Counted from the first letter of the stretch, positions 1-5,628 are shown. The stretch is DNA of 6,865 nucleotides from Pseudomonadota bacterium (GCA_023426505.1 JAFAAP010000086.1:1-6865), one strand, 5' to 3'. Notes: generated by a model from the letters alone, not told the origin. Numbers and translations: made by a program.

Positions 1-92
1 CCGTTCTTCAGGAGCGTTTCGACGATGGACTTGCCGATCCCGCGGTTGGCGCCGGTGACGAGCGCGACCTTGCCCTGGACGGAAAAGCTCAT
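1..92 (-). CDS. Short-chain dehydrogenase/reductase (SDR), N-terminal fragment
   Basis: Only the first 30 codons are present; the gene runs off the left edge. The minus-strand ATG occupies bases 92-90, and a GGAG ribosome binding site (plus-strand CTCC at 99-102) lies six bases upstream, which supports this start. The peptide begins MSFSVQGKVALVTGANRGIG. The TGxxxGIG stretch at residues 13-20, after a short hydrophobic beta strand (VALVTG), is the dinucleotide-binding motif of classical SDRs, which use NAD(H) or NADP(H) in a Rossmann fold. The substrate cannot be inferred because the catalytic YxxxK and the C-terminal half lie outside the window. The gene is transcribed away from the uracil-DNA glycosylase gene, and a 239-bp spacer separates the two starts. 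Confidence 0.8.
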   Translation of the reverse strand, partial: MSFSVQGKVALVTGANRGIGKSIVETLLKN

Positions 93-331
93 GGCGGACT
101 CCGGTTCGAGGTGATTGCGGAAAGGCTGATCGGACTGACGGACACCGGGACTTACCGGCCGCGGCCGGCGCCCCTAAACGCGCAAAACCCCCCCCCGGCC
201 CCCGCCCCAGCCACGGCGCCCCCCGCGACGAGGGGCCGACCCTCTTCGACCTGATTTCGTAGAGCCGCGATCTGCCGGGCCCTCGACAGGCCCGAGTTGT
301 TCATCGCCCTCAGGATGCTTACATACGATCC
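93..331. other. Divergent intergenic spacer, GC-rich, with palindromes and a C9 tract
   Basis: This spacer lies between two divergent genes and should hold both promoters, but I see no convincing -35/-10 pair. It contains a GACTC (97-101), which is a possible CcrM target just 5' of the SDR start. It also has a perfect 14-bp palindrome CCGGCCGCGGCCGG (155-168), a run of nine C residues (188-196), and a hairpin with a 6-bp stem CGGGCC/GGCCCG and a 7-nt loop (276-294). No open reading frame here looks like a real gene. Confidence 0.55.
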
Positions 332-1162
332 ATGCAGGATCACCCTCACGACCGCGACGCTCTCCAGGCGCTCCTCGACTTCCATGTCGAGGCGGGGGTG
401 GACCTTGCCCTGGACGAAACGCCCCACAACCGCTTCGCCGAGCCGGCCCCTGACCCCGCTCAAGCCAAGGCTCAGGAGCCGAGGCGCCAGCCGGCTCAAC
501 CGGCCGCGCCCCCGCCTGCGCGCACGCTGCCCAAGATGGCGGCAGCCGCGCCCGAGGACGTGGCCACCATGGCGCGGGAACTGGCCCGCGACGCCAAGTC
601 CCTGGAGGAGCTCGAAGGGCTCCTTCGCGAGTTCGACGGCTGCGCCCTCAAGTTCAGCGCCAAGAACCTCGCGTTCGCGGACGGCAACCCGGAAGGCCGG
701 GTCATGCTCGTCGGCGAAGCGCCCGGAGCCGACGAGGACCGGATCGGCAAGCCCTTCATGGGCCGCTCCGGCCAGCTTCTCGACCGGATGCTCGCCACCA
801 TCGGCCTCGACCGATCCGACGTCTACGTCGCCAACATCGTGCCGTGGCGCCCGCCGGGGAACCGCACGCCGACCCCGCAGGAGGTCGCGATCTGCAAGCC
901 GTTCATCGCCCGTCAGATCGAGCTCGCCAGCCCCGAAATCCTGCTCTGCCTCGGCGGCCCGGCCGCCCAGAACCTGCTCGGGGTCAAGGACGGGATCCTG
1001 CGCACCCGCGGGCGCTGGTTCACCTACAAGACGGAGGACGGGCGCGAAATCCGCACGCTTCCGACCCTGCACCCGGCCTATCTCCTGCGCCAGCCCCTGC
1101 AGAAGCGGCTCGGCTGGCGGGATTTCACGGCCCTTCGCCGTGCGCTCGACGGAAAGGATTGA
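332..1162 (+). CDS. Uracil-DNA glycosylase, family 4-like
   Basis: The predicted enzyme removes uracil from DNA as the first step of base excision repair in the cytoplasm. The 276-residue protein has an N-terminal helix-forming segment (about 8-35), a Pro/Ala-rich linker (about 37-75) and a UDG catalytic domain (about 85-270). The active-site motif GEAPGADED (128-136) and the second motif HPAYLL (247-252) fit family 4, as do GKPFMGRSGQLLDRML (139-154) and RPPGNRTPTPQE. The cysteines are unusual. Family 4 normally binds a [4Fe-4S] cluster through four cysteines, but this protein has only three in total (C104, C188, C206). By motif alignment the first ligand is F101 and the third is W172. The KRRIH insertion of UdgX is absent. 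The chosen start keeps the N-terminal segment expected of alphaproteobacterial relatives, but no good ribosome binding site precedes it, so the start is less certain than the product. Confidence 0.9.
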   Translation: MQDHPHDRDALQALLDFHVEAGVDLALDETPHNRFAEPAPDPAQAKAQEPRRQPAQPAAPPPARTLPKMAAAAPEDVATMARELARDAKSLEELEGLLREFDGCALKFSAKNLAFADGNPEGRVMLVGEAPGADEDRIGKPFMGRSGQLLDRMLATIGLDRSDVYVANIVPWRPPGNRTPTPQEVAICKPFIARQIELASPEILLCLGGPAAQNLLGVKDGILRTRGRWFTYKTEDGREIRTLPTLHPAYLLRQPLQKRLGWRDFTALRRALDGKD

Positions 1163-1176
1163 GGCGGTCTTCCGCC
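1163..1176 (+). terminator. Small hairpin directly after the uracil-DNA glycosylase stop codon
   Basis: GGCGG (1163-1167) and CCGCC (1172-1176) form a 5-bp all-GC stem around a TCTT loop, starting at the first base after the stop codon. No T tract follows, so it is not a standard intrinsic terminator. It could act as a 3' stabiliser or a weak pause site, or be chance in GC-rich DNA. Confidence 0.25.
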
Positions 1177-1250
1177 CCGGGACGGAACCCGCCTATAAGG
1201 TTCAGCTTTAAGACCGTGCGGTACGTTGCGCCGCTTTTGGTAGGTGGACC

Positions 1251-2120
1251 ATGCGCTGGGAAGACTTTCGAACCTCGTCCAATGTGGAAGACCGACGCGG
1301 CATGGGCATTCCCGGCGGCGCCGGCGGCCTCGGCATGGGCACCATCATCATCCTCGGCCTGGTCGGCTGGGCGCTGGGCATCGATCCCCGCGTCCTGATC
1401 GGCGGCGCCGAGATGATCGCGGGCGGCGGCTCCGGCTACCAGCAGCAACAGCAGGGCCGCCAGGGCACGCCCCAGGACGAGATGGGCCGCTTCGCCTCCG
1501 CGATCCTCGGCAACACCGAGGACGTGTGGAAGACCGTGCTGCCCCAGCAGACCAACCGCCAGTACGATCCGCCGAAGCTCGTGCTCTTCTCCGGCGCGAC
1601 CCGCTCCGGCTGCGGCGGCGCGCAATCGGCCATGGGGCCGTTCTACTGCCCGCTCGACCAGACCATCTACATCGACCTGTCCTTCTTCCAGGAGATGCAG
1701 CAGCGCTTCCGCGCCGGCGGCGACTTCGCCTATGCCTACGTGCTCGCGCACGAGGTCGGCCACCACGTGGAGAACGAGCTCGGCATTCTGCCCCGCGTCC
1801 AGGAGCGCCAGCAGCAGGTCGGCGGTTCCGAGCGCAACCAGCTCTCCGTCCGGGTCGAGCTGATGGCCGACTGTCTCGCAGGCGTCTGGGCGCACCATTC
1901 CAACCAGCGCTGGCAGTCGCTCGAGCAGGGCGACATCGAGGAGGCGATCCGGGCCGCCGAGGCCATCGGCGACGACCGCCTGCAGAAGCAGAGCCAGGGC
2001 CGCGTCGTGCCCGACAGCTTCACCCACGGCTCCTCCGAGCAGCGTATGCGCTGGCTCACGACGGGCCTGAAGAGCGGACAGGTGCAGGCCTGCGACACGT
2101 TCCGGGCGGCGAGGCTTTAA
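1251..2120 (+). CDS. Membrane-anchored neutral zinc metallopeptidase (YpfJ family)
   Basis: The 289-residue protein is close in length to E. coli YpfJ. It opens with the family-typical MRWEDFRTSSNVEDRRG, followed by a Gly-rich stretch and one hydrophobic segment (about 30-44, TIIILGLVGWALG) that probably anchors it in the inner membrane. A Gln-rich linker (64-73) leads into the peptidase domain (about 77-289). HEVGH at 167-171 is the HExxH zinc site with catalytic E168. ELMADC (203-208) in the next helix likely supplies the third zinc ligand, E203. C121, C133, C208 and C281 could form disulfides if the domain faces the periplasm. AGGTGG (1242-1247) just upstream is a good ribosome binding site for this ATG. 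A TATAAG at 1194-1199 could be a -10 element, but no clear -35 matches it. The physiological substrate of this family is not known to me. Confidence 0.9.
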   Translation: MRWEDFRTSSNVEDRRGMGIPGGAGGLGMGTIIILGLVGWALGIDPRVLIGGAEMIAGGGSGYQQQQQGRQGTPQDEMGRFASAILGNTEDVWKTVLPQQTNRQYDPPKLVLFSGATRSGCGGAQSAMGPFYCPLDQTIYIDLSFFQEMQQRFRAGGDFAYAYVLAHEVGHHVENELGILPRVQERQQQVGGSERNQLSVRVELMADCLAGVWAHHSNQRWQSLEQGDIEEAIRAAEAIGDDRLQKQSQGRVVPDSFTHGSSEQRMRWLTTGLKSGQVQACDTFRAARL

Positions 2121-2134
2121 TTGCCCACTCTCCA

Positions 2135-2279
2135 CCGTCATTCCGGGGCGCACCGGAGGTGCGGGCCCCGGAACCCAGAGCCGCTGACGGTGCAGGGGGA
2201 GGCGAAACGCTCACCACCTCTTGTTGGAACTGTGGTGTTTATGGGTTCCGGGCTCCGCTGCGCGGCCCCGGAATGACGG
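2135..2279. repeat. Intergenic palindromic repeat element, long copy
   Basis: The ends are a perfect 15-nt inverted repeat: CCGTCATTCCGGGGC at 2135-2149 and its reverse complement at 2265-2279. Inside are a hairpin GCACC-gga-GGTGC (2150-2158 region) and a second inverted pair, CCCGGAACCCA near 2166-2176 with TGGGTTCCGGG near 2242-2252, so the whole element could fold into a branched or cruciform structure. It fills most of the space between the metallopeptidase stop and moaB. A 26-base stretch spanning its left end (2130-2155) recurs exactly at 4701-4726. It resembles the dispersed intergenic palindromes of Hyphomicrobiales. It encodes nothing and may act as a 3' mRNA structure. Confidence 0.8.
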
Positions 2280-2341
2280 CAGCGGTGGAACCTTGCCCTC
2301 ACCCGCTCTAGATAACTGCTCGATTCACCAGAGCCCTTCCC

Positions 2342-2890
2342 ATGCCCGGCATCGACCCGTCCCTCACCTTCATCCCCCTCTCCATCGCGGTGCTGACGGT
2401 CTCCGACACGCGCTCGCTGGAGGAGGACAGGTCCGGCGCGACGCTGGCCGAGCGCCTGACCAAGGCCGGGCACCGGCTCGGCGACCGCGCCATCGTGACC
2501 GACGACGTGGAGGCCATCCGCGCGAAGGTGCAGGGCTGGATCGCCGATCCGGCGATCGACGTGATCATCACCACCGGCGGCACGGGCTTCACCGGCCGCG
2601 ACGTGACGCCCGAGGCCATCGAGCCCCTGTTCGAGAAGCGCATGGACGGCTTCTCGGCCGTGTTCCACCGCATCAGCTTCGACAAGATCGGCACCTCGAC
2701 GATCCAATCCCGCGCCACCGCCGGAGTGGCCGGATCGACCTTCATCTTCGTGCTGCCGGGCTCTCCCGGCGCCTGCAAGGACGCCTGGGACGGAATCCTG
2801 GAAACCCAGCTCGATTATCGCTCCCGGCCGTGCAACTTCGTCGAGATCATGCCGCGCCTCGACGAGCACCTGAAGCGGACGAAGGGCTGA
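2342..2890 (+). CDS. moaB: Molybdenum cofactor biosynthesis protein B (MoaB/MogA family)
   Basis: This 182-residue protein consists of a single MoCF-binding domain. MogA-type members adenylate molybdopterin in the step before molybdate insertion; alphaproteobacterial MoaB proteins of this type probably do the same job. Visible motifs are VSDTR (20-24), the strongly conserved TTGGTGFTGRDVTPEA (77-92), which binds molybdopterin, and LPGSPGA (138-144) at the active-site edge. Length and N-terminus (IPLSIAVLTVSDTR after a short polar start) fit the family. The ribosome binding site is weak (GAG at 2331-2333). A GATTC lies 20 bases before the start. No other molybdenum cofactor gene is visible, so this seems to be a lone gene. 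Its stop lies four bases from the stop of the opposing glycosyltransferase-like gene. Confidence 0.92.
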   Translation: MPGIDPSLTFIPLSIAVLTVSDTRSLEEDRSGATLAERLTKAGHRLGDRAIVTDDVEAIRAKVQGWIADPAIDVIITTGGTGFTGRDVTPEAIEPLFEKRMDGFSAVFHRISFDKIGTSTIQSRATAGVAGSTFIFVLPGSPGACKDAWDGILETQLDYRSRPCNFVEIMPRLDEHLKRTKG

Positions 2891-2894
2891 TCCC

Positions 2895-3398
2895 TTAGCC
2901 GAAGGACGGGTCGCGCTCGATTACGGCGGCGAGCCGCACAGGCTTTTGCGGCCTCACCCCGTCGAGCAGGATTCGGCGGTGGACCAGGTCGCCCGCCCGG
3001 ACGGTCGAATGGCCGACGAGGCGCCGCATTGCGTCGACGATGCGACGGACGAGGCCGGTCTGCCGATGCCTCAGCCGCGCGACGCGCCGCTCCGGGCGGC
3101 TGAGGCTCACGAAGCGTTCGAGAACCCGGATCCAGCCCTCCTGCGGGATGTCGCCGTCGTCGAGGCACAGGAGCCAGTCCCGCCGGGCCACCTCCGCGCC
3201 GGACCGCCAGGAATTCTCCTCCGTGACCACCAGGGTCGCGCCGGTGGCATCGGCCACGCGTGCGACGGCGTCATCCTCCCGGGGCGCCAGGATAACGGCA
3301 TCGCCGACGAGCCCCGCCGCGACAGCGGGCACGAGGGAACTCAAGGTCACGGCCAGGGCCTCGGGTCCCCGGGTGACGCGTACGAGAACGGTGATCAT
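2895..3398 (-). CDS. Small glycosyltransferase-like protein (GT-A/family 2 type)
   Basis: The 167-residue protein begins ITVLVRVTRGPEALAVTLSSLVP, resembling the first beta strand and helix of family-2 glycosyltransferases. It continues with a second strand (AVILAP) and then SWRSGAEVARRDWLLCLDDGDI (64-84). The strand ending in LDDGD (79-83) sits where GT-A enzymes carry the metal- and nucleotide-sugar-binding Asp motif. It is shorter than most family-2 enzymes (usually over 220 residues), and the C-terminal part (100-167) is Arg-rich with no catalytic motif I recognise, so it may be reduced or non-catalytic. No signal peptide or membrane segment is obvious. The minus-strand TAGAAT (plus 3405-3410) is only six bases before the ATG, so the transcript could be leaderless. 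The gene is convergent with moaB and divergent from the radical SAM gene. Confidence 0.65.
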   Translation of the reverse strand: MITVLVRVTRGPEALAVTLSSLVPAVAAGLVGDAVILAPREDDAVARVADATGATLVVTEENSWRSGAEVARRDWLLCLDDGDIPQEGWIRVLERFVSLSRPERRVARLRHRQTGLVRRIVDAMRRLVGHSTVRAGDLVHRRILLDGVRPQKPVRLAAVIERDPSFG

Positions 3399-3453
3399 GT
3401 GGACATTCTAGCCTCTCTGCGCATCGGCGTCGCCATGAAGAAGACTTGATTTT

Positions 3454-3468
3454 GTTCCAGTTTTGTTC
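3454..3468 (+). promoter_or_regulatory. LexA-type SOS box A
   Basis: GTTC at 3454-3457 and GTTC at 3465-3468 are separated by exactly seven bases. This matches GTTC-N7-GTTC, the established LexA operator of alphaproteobacteria. It ends 45 bases before the radical SAM start codon. A possible promoter, TTGTTC (3453-3458) and TAGTCT (3477-3482) with an 18-bp spacer, would overlap both this box and the next one, as expected for repression. Confidence 0.75.
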
Positions 3469-3471
3469 TTT

Positions 3472-3486
3472 GTTCCTAGTCTGTTC
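3472..3486 (+). promoter_or_regulatory. LexA-type SOS box B
   Basis: GTTC at 3472-3475 and GTTC at 3483-3486 again have a seven-base gap, a second perfect GTTC-N7-GTTC. It starts 18 bp after box A starts, leaving three bases between them, and ends 27 bases before the radical SAM ATG. Two perfect copies in tandem make chance unlikely and suggest tight or cooperative LexA repression. Confidence 0.75.
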
Positions 3487-3504
3487 TCAAGCTTGGATTC
3501 GTTC

Positions 3505-3508
3505 GAGG
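3505..3508 (+). promoter_or_regulatory. Ribosome binding site that decides the radical SAM start
   Basis: GAGG lies five bases before the ATG at 3514. The reading frame is open further upstream to a TTG at 3463, but that codon falls inside LexA box A and has no ribosome binding site, so ATG 3514 is the better start. Confidence 0.65.
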
Positions 3509-3513
3509 CCCCC

Positions 3514-4695
3514 ATGACCATCCGCGCCAAGGATAGCGCCCGTGATCCCGTCCGCTCCCGGCCCGCGACCCGCAGCCCGATCGAGGCGGCGGAGGCGGCC
3601 CGCCGCCGGATGGACGACCCGGCCTACCGGGTCGAGGCGGACCAGCGCCGGGGGCGCGGGGCCGTGTCGAACCCAACCGGCCGATACGAGCCGGCGCAGA
3701 AGGAGAGGTTCGACGACGGCTGGGACCTGGAGGCGGACCTGCCTCCCCTGCCGACCGAGGTCATCATCGAGAAGCCGCGCACGGTCATCACGCGAAACGA
3801 TTCGCCCGATATCGGCTACGACCGCTCGATCAACCCGTATCGGGGCTGCGAGCACGGCTGCTCATACTGCTTCGCCCGGCCGAGCCATGCCTATCAGGGC
3901 CTGTCCTCGGGCCTCGATTTCGAGACCAAGATCTTCGCCAAGCCCAGCGCCCCGGAACTGCTGGAGAAGGAGCTGCGCGCCCCGAACTACCAGCCGGGCA
4001 CCATCGCGATCGGGTCGAACACCGATCCGTACCAGCCGGTGGAGCGGCGCTTCCGCATCATGCGCGGCATCCTGGAGGTGCTGAACCGGGCCAACCACCC
4101 GGTCGGGATCGTGACGAAGTCGGCCCTGGTGACCCGCGACATCGATATCCTGGCCCAGATGGCCGACAAGCAGCTCGCCAAGGTGGCGATCTCGATCACC
4201 ACCCTCGACCCGAAGCTCGCCCGGAAGATGGAGCCCCGCGCCGCCTCACCGGCCAAGCGCCTCGAGACCGTGCGCAGGCTCTCCGAGAACGGCATTCCGG
4301 TGACGGTGCTGGTGGCGCCCATCATTCCGGCCATCAACGACCACGAGATTGAGGCGATCCTCAAGGCGTCTGCCGAGGCGGGCGCTACGGAGGCCGGCTA
4401 CGTGCTGCTGCGCCTGCCGCACGACCTCAAGGAGCTCGTGCGCGACTGGCTCGCCGAGCACTATCCCGACAAGCTCAACCACGTGTTCTCGCTGCTGCAG
4501 GAGGCGCGCGGCGGCAAGGACTACGACGCCCAATGGGGCGTGCGCCAGACCGGCATCGGCCCCTATGCCTGGATGATCGGCCGAAGGTTCGAGACCACCG
4601 CCGAGAGGCTCGGACTGAACAAGCGCTCCCTGAAGCTGCGCACGGACCTGTTCCGGCCGCCCGCGAAGGAGACGGGGCAGCTGAGCCTGTTTTGA
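3514..4695 (+). CDS. PA0069/Rv2578c-family radical SAM protein with C-terminal clamp-binding motif
   Basis: The 393-residue protein is a cytosolic radical SAM enzyme distantly related to spore photoproduct lyase. The cluster motif CEHGCSYC (C112, C116, C119) fits CxxxCxxC, which binds the [4Fe-4S] cluster that cleaves S-adenosylmethionine. It sits in SINPYRGCEHGCSYCFARPS, a family signature. Further hallmarks are SNTDPYQPVE (168-177), TKSALVTRD (201-209) along the barrel, and VRQTGIGPYAWMIGRRF (343-359). Residues 1-80 are polar and Arg-rich, possibly DNA-binding. The last five residues, QLSLF (389-393), match the beta-sliding-clamp-binding consensus QL(S/D)LF at a free C-terminus. Two LexA-type boxes precede the gene. 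The family's reaction is not known to me; a DNA-lesion substrate is inference from the operators, the clamp motif and the SplB kinship. A palindromic repeat follows, then rnhB on the same strand. Confidence 0.93.
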   Translation: MTIRAKDSARDPVRSRPATRSPIEAAEAARRRMDDPAYRVEADQRRGRGAVSNPTGRYEPAQKERFDDGWDLEADLPPLPTEVIIEKPRTVITRNDSPDIGYDRSINPYRGCEHGCSYCFARPSHAYQGLSSGLDFETKIFAKPSAPELLEKELRAPNYQPGTIAIGSNTDPYQPVERRFRIMRGILEVLNRANHPVGIVTKSALVTRDIDILAQMADKQLAKVAISITTLDPKLARKMEPRAASPAKRLETVRRLSENGIPVTVLVAPIIPAINDHEIEAILKASAEAGATEAGYVLLRLPHDLKELVRDWLAEHYPDKLNHVFSLLQEARGGKDYDAQWGVRQTGIGPYAWMIGRRFETTAERLGLNKRSLKLRTDLFRPPAKETGQLSLF

Positions 4696-4705
4696 AAACC
4701 CTCCA

Positions 4706-4749
4706 CCGTCATTCCGGGGCGCACCGTGGGCGCGAGCCCGGAATGACGG
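4706..4749. repeat. Intergenic palindromic repeat, short copy
   Basis: CCGTCATTCCGGG (4706-4718) and its perfect reverse complement (4737-4749) form a 13-bp stem around an 18-nt GC-rich loop. A 26-base stretch covering the left arm (4701-4726) is identical to 2130-2155. It looks like the long element with its middle deleted, leaving the two outer arms. It begins 10 bases after the radical SAM stop and is not followed by a T tract, so it could shape the mRNA 3' end but is not a classical terminator. Confidence 0.8.
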
Positions 4750-4827
4750 GAGTGGCGTCCTCCCCTGCGTCACTGACGAGTCGGCCGAGGGGTAGAAAAG
4801 CATCGGCATCCCGGCTTTCATCCCGCC

Positions 4828-5469
4828 ATGACGGCACCGATTCGCACCCTGCCCAAGCCGAGCCTCGGCCTCGAGCGCGAGTTCGCCGCCCGCGCGGACG
4901 GCTTCACCTGCATCGCGGGCCTCGACGAGGTCGGGCGCGGGCCGCTGGCCGGTCCCGTCGTGTCTGCCGCGGTCGTGCTCGATCTGGAGCGGGTGCCTGA
5001 AGGGCTTGCCGATTCGAAGGCGCTGACGGCCCAGAAGCGCGAGACCCTGTTCGCCAAGATCCTCGCCACGTCGCATGTGGGGATCGCATCGATCTCGCAT
5101 GCGGAGATCGACAGCATCAACATCCGTCAGGCGTCGCTTCTGGCCATGTGCCGCGCGCTCGCGGCGCTTCCCTGCCGGCCCGACATGGCGCTCGTCGACG
5201 GCAACGATCCACCGGACCTGCCCTGCTCCGTCGAGGCCATCGTGAAGGGCGATTCGCGAATCGCCTCCATCGCGGCGGCGTCGATCGTCGCGAAAGTGGT
5301 GCGCGACCGGCTGATGGCGCGGCTCGGAAACGCTTATCCGGCCTACGGTTTCGCGTCGAACGCCGGCTACAGCACCAAGACCCACCTCACGGTGCTGGCG
5401 AAGGAGGGCCCCTGCCCCTTCCATCGGTTGAGTTTCGCGCCCCTGAGGCAAGGGTTACTCGACCTGTAA
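4828..5469 (+). CDS. rnhB: Ribonuclease HII
   Basis: This cytosolic nuclease cuts the RNA strand of RNA-DNA hybrids and starts removal of single ribonucleotides from DNA. The 213-residue length is normal. GLDEVGRGPLAGPVV (31-45) holds catalytic D33 and E34, LVDGN (122-126) holds D124, and KGDSRIASIAAASIVAKVVRD (140-160) holds D142 and the conserved basic residues, giving the full DEDD set with the expected 18-residue spacing between the last two acids. The motif YGFASNAGYSTKTH (173-186) is also typical of the family. The enzyme looks intact. The start is supported by the family N-terminus rather than a strong ribosome binding site. GAGTC (4778-4782) lies upstream and four more GANTC sites lie in the gene. 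ccrM follows in the same direction after 159 bp. Confidence 0.96.
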   Translation: MTAPIRTLPKPSLGLEREFAARADGFTCIAGLDEVGRGPLAGPVVSAAVVLDLERVPEGLADSKALTAQKRETLFAKILATSHVGIASISHAEIDSINIRQASLLAMCRALAALPCRPDMALVDGNDPPDLPCSVEAIVKGDSRIASIAAASIVAKVVRDRLMARLGNAYPAYGFASNAGYSTKTHLTVLAKEGPCPFHRLSFAPLRQGLLDL

Positions 5470-5475
5470 CCTACC

Positions 5476-5489
5476 TTAACGTCCGTTAA
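5476..5489 (+). promoter_or_regulatory. CtrA-like TTAA dyad upstream of ccrM
   Basis: TTAACG-TC-CGTTAA is a perfect inverted repeat starting seven bases after the rnhB stop; the following base extends the right half to TTAAC. The CtrA site that controls ccrM in Caulobacter is TTAA-N7-TTAAC, while here the gap is six bases, so this is a near match. CtrA control is inferred from the motif and the identity of the downstream gene. The site is about 140 bp before the ccrM ATG. Confidence 0.4.
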
Positions 5490-5493
5490 CGCA

Positions 5494-5509
5494 AAAATAT
5501 CAATATTTT
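5494..5509. promoter_or_regulatory. AT-rich inverted repeat in the rnhB-ccrM spacer
   Basis: AAAATAT-CA-ATATTTT is a perfect 7-2-7 inverted repeat made wholly of A and T in its arms, in otherwise GC-rich DNA. It could be a protein-binding dyad, a DNA-unwinding or UP-like element, or part of a weak 3' end for rnhB. Confidence 0.35.
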
Positions 5510-5518
5510 CAATGCGTA

Positions 5519-5531
5519 GGCAAGAATTGCC
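5519..5531. promoter_or_regulatory. GGCAA-GAA-TTGCC dyad upstream of ccrM
   Basis: A perfect 5-3-5 inverted repeat lies just before TAAAAT (5536-5541), which resembles a -10 element but has no good -35 at the right distance. Its position suggests an operator. I do not recognise the regulator. Confidence 0.3.
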
Positions 5532-5617
5532 GACCTAAAATAACACGCCGATTTTTCCACTTGGAAACTTCATCTTTACCCTAACGGACCATGATCCGGA
5601 CTGTCAGTTGCGTAACC

Positions 5618-5627
5618 GGTGATCACC
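5618..5627 (+). promoter_or_regulatory. ccrM ribosome binding site inside a perfect palindrome
   Basis: The only ribosome-binding-like sequence before the ccrM ATG is GGTGA (5618-5622), six bases upstream. It is the left half of the perfect 10-bp palindrome GGTGATCACC, which ends one base before the start codon. Pairing between two transcripts, or with nearby GGTACC-like sequence, could limit ribosome access; this is inference. Confidence 0.4.
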
Positions 5628-5628
5628 C

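Noticed and set aside
697..790. UdgX-type uracil-DNA glycosylase
   Set aside because: The KRRIH insertion is absent and the motif is GEAPGADED, which fits the general family 4 pattern.
152..1072. Long minus-strand open frame opposite the uracil-DNA glycosylase gene
   Set aside because: It is antisense to a clear family member, low in complexity with Ala/Gly/Arg bias, and has no recognisable motif; long antisense frames are common in GC-rich DNA.
1184..1225. Possible EcfG-type promoter (GGAAC) upstream of the metallopeptidase gene
   Set aside because: GGAAC is present at 1184-1188 but no CGTT follows at the required 16-17 bases.
1125..2153. Long minus-strand open frame opposite the metallopeptidase gene
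   Set aside because: The plus-strand product has the full HExxH family pattern; the antisense translation shows no domain.
3463..3513. N-terminal extension of the radical SAM protein from a TTG codon
   Set aside because: The TTG lies inside a LexA box, lacks a ribosome binding site, and the ATG at 3514 has GAGG five bases upstream.
4246..5451. Minus-strand open frame of 401 codons across the radical SAM end, spacer and rnhB
   Set aside because: It runs antisense through two well-supported genes and a palindromic repeat, and has no recognisable motif.
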